Part shown: positions 17,640-25,255 of the stretch, in pieces
Position numbering within the stretch: the stretch's first letter is position 1
How the letters are laid out: each line of letters starts with the position of its first letter
DNA from: Rhodospirillales bacterium
Lineage (GTDB): Bacteria > Pseudomonadota > Alphaproteobacteria > ATCC43930 > CGMCC-115725
NCBI GenBank assembly: GCA_028288725.1
Contig: JAQGIC010000003.1
Location: 56,638 to 120,637 of the forward strand
DNA length: 64,000 nucleotides
Direction of reading: 5' to 3'
Notes under the pieces: model-generated
Seen by the model: only the letters and a program-made list of their open reading frames with translations
Databases searched by the model: none
Told to the model about the DNA's origin: nothing
Translations under genes and position numbers: made by a program

Positions 17640-18397
17640 TGTCGCTCTCCCGCTGGATCGCCGGCGCGGCACTCGTCGCCCTGTCCCTGCCGATCGCGGC
17701 CCGGGCCGATTATCACCTCCGCTCGCCCGACGAGATCGACGAGGGCGAACTCGAACTCGAGCATAACGGGGCTGCCGGCTTCGACCGGAACGCGGTCAAT
17801 TCGAACGCCCGGTCCTTCACGGCCGAGATCGGCTATGGCGTGAATTCCTGGTGGCATCCGGAACTCGAACTCGGCTTCGAACGGGCCCCGGGACCCGGGC
17901 AATCGACCAATGCCAACCAGGTGGTGTGGGAGAACATCTTCCGCCTGACCGAGCCCGGCGAATATTGGGCCGATCTCGGGATCTATGCGGAATATGGCTT
18001 TTCGACCGTGGGCCATGCCGCCGATTCGACCCTGTTCGGGCCGCTGATCGAAAAGGACATCGGTCCCACGACCCAGACCCTGAACCTGTTTTTGGGCAAG
18101 AACGTCGGTCCGAACCAGGACAATCATGGCTATGACCTCAGCTATGCCTGGCAGGGCCGGTATAATCTGTGGCGGGCGTTCTCGCCCGCGGTCGAGGTCT
18201 ATGGCGACGCCGGCCAGATCGACCGGATCGGCAAGTTTCAGGATCAGCAGTTCCTGGTCGGCCCGGTCGCGGTCGGCAGCTTCCTGATCGGTCCGCTGGG
18301 CAAATTCAAATACGAGACCGGCTATCTGTTCGGCGCGACGCGCGCGTCGGCCAACGGCACGGTCCGCTGGAAGCTGGAACTGGAAATCCCGATCTGA
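17639..18397 (+). CDS. Predicted outer-membrane beta-barrel protein of the FTR1 cluster
   Basis: The 252-residue protein has a signal peptide (MSLSRWIAGAALVALSLPIAARA). The mature chain has alternating amphipathic strands rich in Tyr, Trp and Gly, for example FTAEIGYGVNSWWHPELELGF, WADLGIYAEYGF and GKFKYETGYLFGATRA, ending with a strand RWKLELEIPI that fits a barrel C-terminus. No TonB box or plug domain is visible. Its ATG overlaps the cupredoxin TGA, so it is translationally coupled and should work in the same iron-related process, perhaps as an outer-membrane channel; that is inference. Confidence 0.7.
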   Translation: MSLSRWIAGAALVALSLPIAARADYHLRSPDEIDEGELELEHNGAAGFDRNAVNSNARSFTAEIGYGVNSWWHPELELGFERAPGPGQSTNANQVVWENIFRLTEPGEYWADLGIYAEYGFSTVGHAADSTLFGPLIEKDIGPTTQTLNLFLGKNVGPNQDNHGYDLSYAWQGRYNLWRAFSPAVEVYGDAGQIDRIGKFQDQQFLVGPVAVGSFLIGPLGKFKYETGYLFGATRASANGTVRWKLELEIPI

Positions 18398-18412
18398 TGC
18401 GGTGTCGCCCGC

Positions 18413-18760
18413 TCAGACCTCGGTCGAGGCGCCCGGATTGAGCGAGCGGCACGATGTCTCGTACTCCGGACCGATGAAGGCGGGGCGCTTGTAGAAGCCC
18501 TTCAGCCAGGACGCGACCAGGCACAGCTCTTCCAGGCGGACGACCTCGTCGAGCGTGCCGTCGGGAAAGCGGATCTCGAAGCTGTCGGACACGAACTCCA
18601 GCACCGCCTCGACCTGGTCGATCGACAGGCCAAGATCGCTCTCGAGCACGGCGGTTCGCACCAGGGCCTTTTCATCAATGCCATATTCGTCGCGGATCAG
18701 CTTCACGATCCAGCGAAACATGTGCATCCAGTTCTTGACGTCCGCAGTCGAGGAGGACAT
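18413..18760 (-). CDS. Acyl-carrier-protein-like small protein (DUF1493-like)
   Basis: The 115-residue protein has the helix pattern of an ACP. The core LESDLGLSIDQVEAVLEFV resembles the ACP motif around the phosphopantetheine serine, but one residue is missing before the Ser, so modification is doubtful. The segment FEIRFPDGTLDEVVRLEELCLVASWL fits the last ACP helices. DUF1493 proteins share this layout and have no established role. It converges on the FTR1 cluster with a 15-bp gap and has no fatty-acid or polyketide genes near it. Confidence 0.55.
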   Translation of the reverse strand: MSSSTADVKNWMHMFRWIVKLIRDEYGIDEKALVRTAVLESDLGLSIDQVEAVLEFVSDSFEIRFPDGTLDEVVRLEELCLVASWLKGFYKRPAFIGPEYETSCRSLNPGASTEV

Positions 18761-19026
18761 CCGCGTGCCGCCGTGTGCCGTGGCAAAAAAGCCGTACCGG
18801 GTCTTCCGGCGCCCGCCCGTGGAGGCGCCCGCGAGGACCAGAAACGGTTTGCCCTTCTATCACGCCTGCCATTGGGCGACTATAGAACCGCGTTAATAAT
18901 TTGATCGATCGCACCGATTTCGAGAGTGCAGGGCCCTGCCGGCGCCGATGGCGTCTGGGCGGACGACGGGCCGGTTACGGTCCTGCACATATATATGGCG
19001 CCCACTGTTCTGCGCCGCGCCGCGTC
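18761..19026. other. Intergenic region upstream of the ACP-like gene
   Basis: No gene was recognised here. The stretch is AT-richer around 18885-18910 and has a short ATATATAT run at 18989-18996. It presumably holds the promoter of the ACP-like gene and ends where hairpin repeat copy B begins. Confidence 0.45.
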
Positions 19027-19143
19027 CTAGAGCCTGATCCGATCAAACCAACTCGGTTTGATCGGTGAATCAGTCTCTAAATATTTGATTTAGAGTGCGA
19101 TTCAGATATGAGGCCGAGCAGGCCTCATATCATCGCGCTCTAG
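19027..19143. repeat. Dispersed CTAG-bounded hairpin element, copy B (full length, 117 bp)
   Basis: The 117-bp element has the same length as copy A and is in inverse orientation. It is bounded by CTAG at both ends, with hairpins built on CCGATCAAACC/GGTTTGATCGG, CTCTAAAT/ATTTAGAG and GATATGAGGCC/GGCCTCATATC. Relative to copy A the first stem has A-T where A has G-C, on both arms. It lies 106 bp beyond the rlmN stop codon. Confidence 0.85.
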
Positions 19144-19249
19144 CTGGAGCTCGATCCGCCTGGACGAACTGGCCCACCGGCGCTGGCAGGGCGACCGGAT
19201 TGTCCGAGGAACGGTTCCATTTCGACCCGGGACAGTTGGCGGGTCGCGC

Positions 19250-20440
19250 CTAGTCTGCCGCCGCAGCCGCCTCGGCCTCGCGCTTCAACAGCTCGCTCTT
19301 GCGCAGCTTGATGCTGTCCGACTTCAGCTGGCCGCAGGCGGCCAGGATGTCGGCGCCGCGCGGCCGGCGTACCGGCGAGGAATAGCCGGCGGCATTGACG
19401 ATATCGGCGAACACCTTGATCGCGGCGTCGGTCGAGACGTCGAACGGGGCGCCGGGCCAGGCGTTGAACGGGATCAGGTTGACCTTGGCCGGGATGCCGG
19501 CCAGGAGGCGCACCAGCTCGCGCGCCTCGGCCGGGCTGTCGTTCACGTCCTTCAGCATGACGTATTCGAACGTGATGCGGCGCGCGTTGGACGAGCCCGG
19601 ATAGGTCCGGCAGGCGTCCAACAGCTGGGCGATCGGGTATTTCTTGTTGATCGGCACGATCACGTCGCGCAGCTCGTCGGTCACGGCATGCAGCGAGATG
19701 GCGAGATTGACGCCCAGATCCTCGCCGCACCGCGCGATCATCGGCACGACGCCGGCGGTCGACAGCGTGATGCGACGCTTGGACAACGAGATGCCCTCAT
19801 TGTCCATGACGATGCGCAACGCCTTGGAGACATTGTCGTAATTATACAGCGGCTCACCCATGCCCATCATGACGATGTTGGTCAGCTTGCGATCGGTCTC
19901 GCCGGCGTTCCACTCGTCCAGCCGATCGCGCGCATGCATCACCTGGCCGACGATCTCGGCCGCGCTGAGATTGCGCACCAGCTTCTGGGTGCCGGTGTGG
20001 CAGAATTTGCAGGTCAGCGTGCAGCCGACCTGGCTCGAGACGCACAGCGTGCCGCGGTCTTCTTCGGGGATGTGGACGGTCTCGACTTCCTGGCCGTCGG
20101 GGAATTTCAGCAGCCATTTGCGCGTGCCGTCGATGCTGGCGAGATCGCGCGTCGTCTCCGGCCGCTGCACCACGAAGCGCTCGGACAGCTCGGCCCGGAA
20201 TGTCTTCGACAGCGACGTCATCGCCTCGAACTCGGTCGCACCCTTGTTGTAGATCCACTGCCATAGCTGGTTGGCGCGGAACTTGGGCGCGCCGATCGTC
20301 GCCATGGCGGCGATCAGTTCCTCGCGGCTCAAGCCGACCAGATTGGTCCGCGCGTCGGCGGCCAGAGGCAACAGAGGGGCCGTCGCGTCGGCCGTCGGGG
20401 CGTAGGCGTCCATGGGCATGCTGCTCGAGAGGGTTTTCAA
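19250..20440 (-). CDS. rlmN: Dual-specificity 23S rRNA A2503/tRNA A37 C2-methyltransferase (radical SAM)
   Basis: RlmN is a radical-SAM enzyme that methylates C2 of A2503 in 23S rRNA and A37 in some tRNAs, which affects proofreading. The 396-residue product has the iron-sulfur motif [11 protein letters not shown] (CxxxCxxC), upstream [49 protein letters not shown] and the C-terminal GxPVRRPRG-type segment ([19 protein letters not shown]), which carries the second methyl-carrier Cys. The in-frame Met at residue 8 (MPMDAY) is an alternative start. Confidence 0.96.
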   Translation of the reverse strand: MKTLSSSMPMDAYAPTADATAPLLPLAADARTNLVGLSREELIAAMATIGAPKFRANQLWQWIYNKGATEFEAMTSLSKTFRAELSERFVVQRPETTRDLASIDGTRKWLLKFPDGQEVETVHIPEEDRGTLCVSSQVGCTLTCKFCHTGTQKLVRNLSAAEIVGQVMHARDRLDEWNAGETDRKLTNIVMMGMGEPLYNYDNVSKALRIVMDNEGISLSKRRITLSTAGVVPMIARCGEDLGVNLAISLHAVTDELRDVIVPINKKYPIAQLLDACRTYPGSSNARRITFEYVMLKDVNDSPAEARELVRLLAGIPAKVNLIPFNAWPGAPFDVSTDAAIKVFADIVNAAGYSSPVRRPRGADILAACGQLKSDSIKLRKSELLKREAEAAAAAD

Positions 20441-20515
20441 GCGCCCTTATAAGTCAAAAACGCCCCGATCCCCAAGTCTCGTCGCTGCTGGTCAGCAATT
20501 CGCCGGGCGCTTGGC

Positions 20516-21055
20516 CTACCGTTTCACCTTGCACGCCTTGTCGATCGCGCCCAGCGCGTCGCCGAAGCCGGCCAGCGCATAGGTGTCGGAGATATCGGCG
20601 CCTTTGGCCGGTTTGGCCTTGACCGTCAGTTCCTTGCCCTTGGACATGGCGATGACGACGGCCTTGTCGGTATCGCTGTCGCGCGACCAGGCGGTGTCGG
20701 CCGAGGTGAAAAAGGCGAAGCTCTGCTTGTCGACGGCGACGGTCACGTCGGTGCCCTTGGCGAAGGCGAAATTCGGGCCGGGCTCGACCGAGACGACATT
20801 GAACGCCTTGTCCGACGGGCGATGGGTGATCAGCAGATGGGCATCCCGCTTGGCCTTGGCCGGCTCCTGCGTCTTGGGTGCGCCGACGACGTAACAGATC
20901 TCGCCCTTGCCGTCGGTCATGGTGTAGGCGGTCCAGCCGTGAAACTCGCCGAGCTCTTTGGGCGCCGCGGCCGGGGCCGCGGCCAGGACCGATGCGGAAA
21001 CCGTCAGCGACAGGGCGGCCAAGGCGACGCGAGCGGCCCGCTGTTTCATCGACAT
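20516..21055 (-). CDS. IalB-like secreted protein (invasion-associated locus B family)
   Basis: The 179-residue protein has a signal peptide (MSMKQRAARVALAALSLTVSASVLAA) and the IalB family pattern: WTAYTMTDGKGEICYVVGAPKTQEP, LLITHRP, TVAVDKQSFAFFTSADTAW and MSKGKELTVKAK. IalB was named from Bartonella, but the family is widespread in free-living alphaproteobacteria as periplasmic proteins of unknown role. The start at 21055 is chosen because GAGG lies seven bases upstream; the longer frame to 21220 has no coding character. It is divergent from rpoE. Confidence 0.85.
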   Translation of the reverse strand: MSMKQRAARVALAALSLTVSASVLAAAPAAAPKELGEFHGWTAYTMTDGKGEICYVVGAPKTQEPAKAKRDAHLLITHRPSDKAFNVVSVEPGPNFAFAKGTDVTVAVDKQSFAFFTSADTAWSRDSDTDKAVVIAMSKGKELTVKAKPAKGADISDTYALAGFGDALGAIDKACKVKR

Positions 21056-21212
21056 TAACTTACCTCGATCGTTGGTATCCGAAACGGGAACGACATCCCC
21101 TCCCGGTTCATTCCCGTGATGACGCCATCCTAGCGCCACGTCGAGGCAAAAAAATGGCAGCGTTCGCCGGAGCGGCAGATTTCGGCCCGGGCGAAAATCA
21201 GATCCGGCCCGC

Positions 21213-21240
21213 TGATCCAAACCGCAATTCTCGCCGTATC
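21213..21240 (+). promoter_or_regulatory. Predicted RpoE/ECF11-type autoregulated promoter
   Basis: TGATCC at 21213-21218 is followed after 16 bases by CGTATC at 21235-21240. This fits the TGATCC/CGTA-type promoter described for RpoE-ChrR (singlet-oxygen) sigma factors in alphaproteobacteria. It lies about 70 bp upstream of the rpoE start codon and points at it, consistent with sigma autoregulation. Confidence 0.7.
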
Positions 21241-21313
21241 AACTCCGCAGGACGAAGGCGCGTTCTCGTTCGGCTTGTGGGTCCGACCGGCTTGGCTCTA
21301 GATTGCCGCGGTA

Positions 21314-21895
21314 ATGGACACAGCTTCCTCGCCCGCAACGACCGAAGCCCGCCAGCTCGCTCTTTGGCTGGGGCGGGTTGCCGAACTTCGGGATCGTGCC
21401 GCCTTCGCCCAGCTGTTCGGCCATTTCGCGCCACGGCTGAAGGGCTACCTGATCAGGCTCGGCTGCGAGCCCGGCGTGGCGGAGGAACTGGTGCAGGACG
21501 TGATGCTGACGGTCTGGCGGCGGGCGGATAGTTTCGATGCGGCGCAGGCCGGCGCCGCGACCTGGATCTATACCATCGCCCGCAACCGCCGCATCGACCG
21601 GCTGCGCAGCGAGCGTTACCCGACGATCGACCCCACCGATCCGCTGTTGGTGCCCGACGAGGCGGAAAATGCCGATCAGGGGATTGAAACCGCGGAACGC
21701 GAACATAGTTTGCGGTCCGCAATTAAGCGTTTGCCCAAGGAACAGGCCGAGCTGCTGCATATGGCGTTTTTCGAAGATCGACCCCACGGCGCGATCGCGG
21801 CCGCGACGAAGCTGCCCCTGGGCACGGTGAAGTCGCGCATCCGGCTGGCGCTCGCGCGCTTGCGCAAGGAGCTCGGCCCGGATGGGAGTGCCTGA
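21314..21895 (+). CDS. rpoE: ECF RNA polymerase sigma factor (RpoE of the RpoE-ChrR pair)
   Basis: The 193-residue sigma factor has region 2 (FAQLFGHFAPRLKGYLIRLG to TWIYTIARNRRIDRLR) and region 4 (KRLPKEQAELLHMAFFEDR to LPLGTVKSRIRLALARLRKEL). In Rhodobacter the homologue activates the response to singlet oxygen and organic peroxides. The next gene is its zinc anti-sigma factor, whose ATG begins one base after this TGA. The upstream ECF promoter at 21213-21240 predicts positive autoregulation. There is no strong ribosome-binding site before the ATG. Confidence 0.93.
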   Translation: MDTASSPATTEARQLALWLGRVAELRDRAAFAQLFGHFAPRLKGYLIRLGCEPGVAEELVQDVMLTVWRRADSFDAAQAGAATWIYTIARNRRIDRLRSERYPTIDPTDPLLVPDEAENADQGIETAEREHSLRSAIKRLPKEQAELLHMAFFEDRPHGAIAAATKLPLGTVKSRIRLALARLRKELGPDGSA

Positions 21896-21896
21896 C

Positions 21897-22535
21897 ATGC
21901 CGCAGTTCCATCTGAGCGAAGACGATCTGTTGGACTATGCGGCCGGACGCTTCGCCCAGCCGTTCGCCGTGCTGATCGCCAGCCATCTGACCCTGTGCCC
22001 GGCCTGCCGGCGGTCGGTCGCCCGGTTCGAGGCTCTGGGGGGGCTCGCGGTCGAGGCGGCACCCCCGGCGGAACTGGATCCCGGCAGCTTCGAGGCGGTC
22101 GTGGCCCGGCTCGACGAGCCGGAGCCGGCCCAGACCCTGCCGCCGGCGACGGGCGAACTCAGCCGTCTGCCCGCGCCGTTGCGCGCCCTCGTCGGCGCGG
22201 CCCCTGCGTGGAAAAAGATCATGCGCGGGCTGGACGAGGCCGAGATCGGCGACGGCCGTGCTGGCGTGCGCGCCCGACTGATGCGGATCGCGCCCGGCTG
22301 CGCCATGCCGCGCCATACCCATGGCGGCCGCGAGATGCTGATCGTGCTCGATGGCGGCTACAGCGACGAGATCGGCACCTACGATATCGGCGATGTCGCC
22401 GTCGCCGGCGCGGACGTGGTGCATCGGCCGGTCGCCGACGCCCGGGAAGGCTGCCTGTGCTTCGCGGTGTCCGACGCGCGCCTGAAGCTGACCGGCCCGA
22501 TCGGCCGGGTGTTGAATCTGTTCATTCGCTACTAG
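21897..22535 (+). CDS. chrR: ChrR-type zinc anti-sigma factor with C-terminal cupin domain
   Basis: ChrR holds RpoE inactive until singlet oxygen triggers release and degradation. The 212-residue product has the N-terminal zinc anti-sigma domain with His5, His30, Cys34 and Cys37 (SHLTLCPAC). Its cupin domain has His140, His142, Glu146 and His176 (RHTHGGREML, VVHRP). Each is one residue offset from the zinc ligands known in the Rhodobacter protein. This fit, plus GGGAG eight bases upstream, decides the start at 21897 over 21882. The TAG stop codon lies inside repeat copy C. Confidence 0.93.
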   Translation: MPQFHLSEDDLLDYAAGRFAQPFAVLIASHLTLCPACRRSVARFEALGGLAVEAAPPAELDPGSFEAVVARLDEPEPAQTLPPATGELSRLPAPLRALVGAAPAWKKIMRGLDEAEIGDGRAGVRARLMRIAPGCAMPRHTHGGREMLIVLDGGYSDEIGTYDIGDVAVAGADVVHRPVADAREGCLCFAVSDARLKLTGPIGRVLNLFIRY

Positions 22536-22582
22536 AGCCTGATCCGATCAAACCGGCTCGGTTTGATCGGATCAGGCTCTAG
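22532..22582. repeat. CTAG-bounded hairpin element, copy C (51-bp palindromic form)
   Basis: Two perfect 24-bp arms (CTAGAGCCTGATCCGATCAA plus ACCG, and the complement) surround a 3-base loop. It equals the first hairpin module of copies A and B made symmetric, without the other two hairpins. The chrR stop codon TAG (22533-22535) is bases 2-4 of the element. It probably acts as a terminator after chrR. Confidence 0.85.
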
Positions 22583-22599
22583 TGGTCCGATTCACCGGA

Positions 22600-22739
22600 C
22601 TAGTGAGTTGTGGATAAACCAAATGGATGCATCCGTTTGGTTTCCACCAGCGGCTTGCTTACGCTTCGAACACCACTCCGGCGGAGAGACGTGGATGGCC
22701 GGGTCAACCGGCCATGACGGAAAAAGATGTGGCGGGCGC
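22600..22739. terminator. Hairpin cluster between convergent chrR and S41 peptidase genes
   Basis: After copy C a second CTAG occurs at 22600-22603, closing a small GTCCG/CGGAC hairpin. A long imperfect hairpin follows at 22610-22647, with arms AAACCAAA and TTTGGTTT around GGATG/CATCC and outer GTGG/CCAC. A third, at 22695-22715, has perfect arms ATGGCCGG and CCGGCCAT. None has a classic T-run. Together they would stop or stabilise transcripts from both sides. Confidence 0.55.
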
Positions 22740-24080
22740 CTACGGCGCCCGGCGATCCTGCTGGGCGCCGGGCGCGGTCTGGATCAGGACCTTGGCGATG
22801 ACCGGGTCCAGGCCGGCCTTGAGGTCCGAAATCCCGGGCGCCACCGCCACGTCGGGGGCGATCCCTGCGGCGGTCAGCGGCGCGCCGTTCGGGAAGCTGA
22901 CGCTGGAGGTGCTGATCCAGGCCGTCATCCCGTCGCCCAGGTCCTCGACCATTCTGCTGCCGGTCCGGCCGCGGGTCGGCTCGCCGATCAGCACGGCCCG
23001 GCCATTGTCCTTGAACGGCATGACGAAATCCTCGCAAGCCCCGGCGCAGCCGCCGTCGATCAGCAGAATCAGCTGCCGGCCATAGGCGTCGGGCGCCGGT
23101 TCCGCGATCGTCGCCGGCCAGCTGAGGGCGGCGCGCTGCACGCGCGCCTCGCCGTCGACCGTCTGCAGCGCCGCCGGGCGCGCCTGCGGCAAGGGCGATG
23201 CCGGCGTCGCCGCGGCCCAGCCGCGATAGGGACGGTTCATCAGCCTCGCCAGCAGTTTCACGGGGGCCGCGTCTCCGTCGGCGCCGCGCAGGTCGAGCAC
23301 CAGGGTCGAGGCGGCCGCATAGTCTTTGACCAGCTCGATCGCCCGCGCCTCGAATTGCGGCTCGGCCGCGCCCGGCAGCGCATCGAAATTGGGGATCGCG
23401 ATATAGGCGAACTCGTCCGGCTTCAGCCATTTGCCGATCACCTCCGGCGCGGCGGCCGGCGCCGCGGCGGCGAAATCGATGCCCACGTTGCGGCCGTCGG
23501 CCAGCCCGAACGTCAGCGGCGACGCGAACAGGCTCGGCATGGCGAACAGCGCCGCGCGCTTCGCCTCATCCGAGCCGGCGGGAAGGAAGCGCGCATGATT
23601 CTGATAGAAGCTCTCGGTCGGCGTGCCGTCGATCTGGACGATCACGTCGCCCGGCTTCAGCGCGTCCAGACGGCTGCGGGTGACGACCCAATCCCGGGCG
23701 ATGCGGCGGACGGCGAACGGCAGGGCGGGATAGGTCTCCCGCAGCCAGCTGTCGGAAAATCCCGTGCGGCCGCCGCCGAATTGTGCCAGGAAGGCAATCG
23801 TTTCGAGATCGAAACCAAGCCGATCGGGCACCGACATCGCTTTGGCCACGTAAGCGTGGAGTGCCTCGTCGGGCTTCAGCCCCGCGCTATCCTGCCAATG
23901 GGCGAAATGGGCCTGGAGATCGCTATAGAGCGTCGCCGCGATATAGGCGCGCTGATCCGGACCGGGCGCCTGCGGTGAGCCGTCGGCCCGGGCGTCGGGA
24001 ACGCCGAATGCAACCAAAGAAAAGATCAAACCACAGAGGGCGCTGCGCAAGGCTCGCTCCTTATTTCCTAATATTGTCAT
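22740..24080 (-). CDS. S41-family (C-terminal processing-like) peptidase, secreted
   Basis: The 446-residue protein has an N-terminal signal sequence (ALRSALCGLIFSLVAFGVPDARA) and an S41/tail-specific-protease core. PDZ-like residues DALKPGDVIVQIDGTPTESF precede a catalytic region with FAYIAIPNFD, STLVLDLRGADGD and ILLIDGGCAGACEDFVMPFK. The residue at the family's nucleophile position is in GGCAGACE rather than the usual TxSAAE, so activity is uncertain. The C-terminal GAPLTAAGIAPDVAVAPG strand is typical. The long upstream frame is not coding; the ATG at 24080 precedes the signal peptide. It is divergent from the asparaginase gene. Confidence 0.75.
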   Translation of the reverse strand: MTILGNKERALRSALCGLIFSLVAFGVPDARADGSPQAPGPDQRAYIAATLYSDLQAHFAHWQDSAGLKPDEALHAYVAKAMSVPDRLGFDLETIAFLAQFGGGRTGFSDSWLRETYPALPFAVRRIARDWVVTRSRLDALKPGDVIVQIDGTPTESFYQNHARFLPAGSDEAKRAALFAMPSLFASPLTFGLADGRNVGIDFAAAAPAAAPEVIGKWLKPDEFAYIAIPNFDALPGAAEPQFEARAIELVKDYAAASTLVLDLRGADGDAAPVKLLARLMNRPYRGWAAATPASPLPQARPAALQTVDGEARVQRAALSWPATIAEPAPDAYGRQLILLIDGGCAGACEDFVMPFKDNGRAVLIGEPTRGRTGSRMVEDLGDGMTAWISTSSVSFPNGAPLTAAGIAPDVAVAPGISDLKAGLDPVIAKVLIQTAPGAQQDRRAP

Positions 24081-24173
24081 ATTCTTACAGGCTGGTGCTG
24101 GTCCCGTCACTAAATACCGCGATGGCTGGGCCTTGCCCAGCCGCATCGGGCCGGGCATGGTGCGGAAAACCCA

Positions 24174-25244
24174 ATGCCGATGGAAACCGGAGAAGCTACC
24201 TTGCCCCAAACCCACGATCTGCTCCATGACCCGGCCCCGGTGCTGGTCGAAATCGTCCGGGGGGTCATGGTCGAATCCCGGCATCGCGGCGCCTTCGCCG
24301 TGGTCGATGCGGCCGGCAAGATCGTCCGATCGGCCGGTGCCGTCGACCGGCCGGTCTACCCGCGTTCGGCGATCAAGCCGCTGCAGGCGCTGCCGCTCCT
24401 GGAAACCGGGGCGGCCGACAAATACGGCCTCGGTCAGGAAGAACTGGCGCTCGCCTGCGCCTCCCACCATGGCGAGCCGATCCATGTGCAGAAGATTTCG
24501 GCCTGGCTCGGCCGGATCGGCCTCGGCGAAGGCAACCTGGAATGCGGCGCCCATCTGCCGACCGACGTGCCTTCGGCCCAGGCGCTGATCCGCGGCAGCC
24601 AGCCGCCGTCGCAGCTGCACAACAACTGCTCGGGCAAGCACACCGGCTTTCTTTGCACGGCCGCCTGCCTGGGCGAGGATCCGAAGGGCTATATCGAGGC
24701 GGACCATCCGGTGATGCGCCGGGTGCTGAAGGCGGTCGGCGACATGACCGGCACCGACATGGGCCGCGCGCCGGCCGGCCGCGACGGCTGCGGTATTCCG
24801 GTGATCGGCCTGACCTTGCAGGCGATGGCCCAGGGCATGGCGCGGATGGCCGATCCCAGCGGTCTGCCGGACGAACGCCGCGCGGCTTCGACACGGCTCC
24901 TCGATGCCATGGCCGCCCACCCGCTGCTGGTCGACGGCACCGGCGGGGTCGCGGTGGCGATCATGCAGGTGGCGGGCGACAAGGTGCGGCTGAAGCCGGG
25001 GGCCGAGGGCGTGTTCTGCGTCTCGCTGCCGAAGCTCGGCCTGGGCATCGCGCTCAAGATCGAGGACGGCGCCGGCCGTGCGGCGGACGTCGCGATCATC
25101 TCGCTGCTCGATCGGCTCGGCTGCTTCACCGCGGAGGAGCGCATGGCGCTGCACCCGTTCCTCGCACCGAAAATCAAGAATGTGGCGGGCGTCGAGGTCG
25201 GTGCCCTGCGCCCGGCGGCGGGGGCGTTCGACTTCACGGTATAA
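24174..25244 (+). CDS. L-asparaginase II (Rhizobium etli type, AnsA family)
   Basis: The protein hydrolyses L-asparagine to aspartate and ammonia. Its 356 residues belong to the asparaginase II family unrelated to the E. coli enzymes. The signature YPRSAIKPLQALPL holds the catalytic Ser65-x-x-Lys68 pair, ACASHHGE holds Ser97, and NNCSGKHTGF (Cys152, Lys155) with DGCGIPV supplies the zinc-binding cysteines known from the R. etli structure. GTGGVAVAIMQV and a C-terminal KIKNVAGVEVG complete the pattern. There is no signal peptide, so it is cytoplasmic. It may share an mRNA with the next gene, 11 bp downstream. Confidence 0.9.
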   Translation: MPMETGEATLPQTHDLLHDPAPVLVEIVRGVMVESRHRGAFAVVDAAGKIVRSAGAVDRPVYPRSAIKPLQALPLLETGAADKYGLGQEELALACASHHGEPIHVQKISAWLGRIGLGEGNLECGAHLPTDVPSAQALIRGSQPPSQLHNNCSGKHTGFLCTAACLGEDPKGYIEADHPVMRRVLKAVGDMTGTDMGRAPAGRDGCGIPVIGLTLQAMAQGMARMADPSGLPDERRAASTRLLDAMAAHPLLVDGTGGVAVAIMQVAGDKVRLKPGAEGVFCVSLPKLGLGIALKIEDGAGRAADVAIISLLDRLGCFTAEERMALHPFLAPKIKNVAGVEVGALRPAAGAFDFTV

Positions 25245-25255
25245 GGGAGAATTAC

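Noticed and set aside
24081..25154. N-terminal extension of the S41 peptidase gene to 804 codons
   Set aside because: It is antisense to the asparaginase gene, and the signal peptide begins at ATG 24080.
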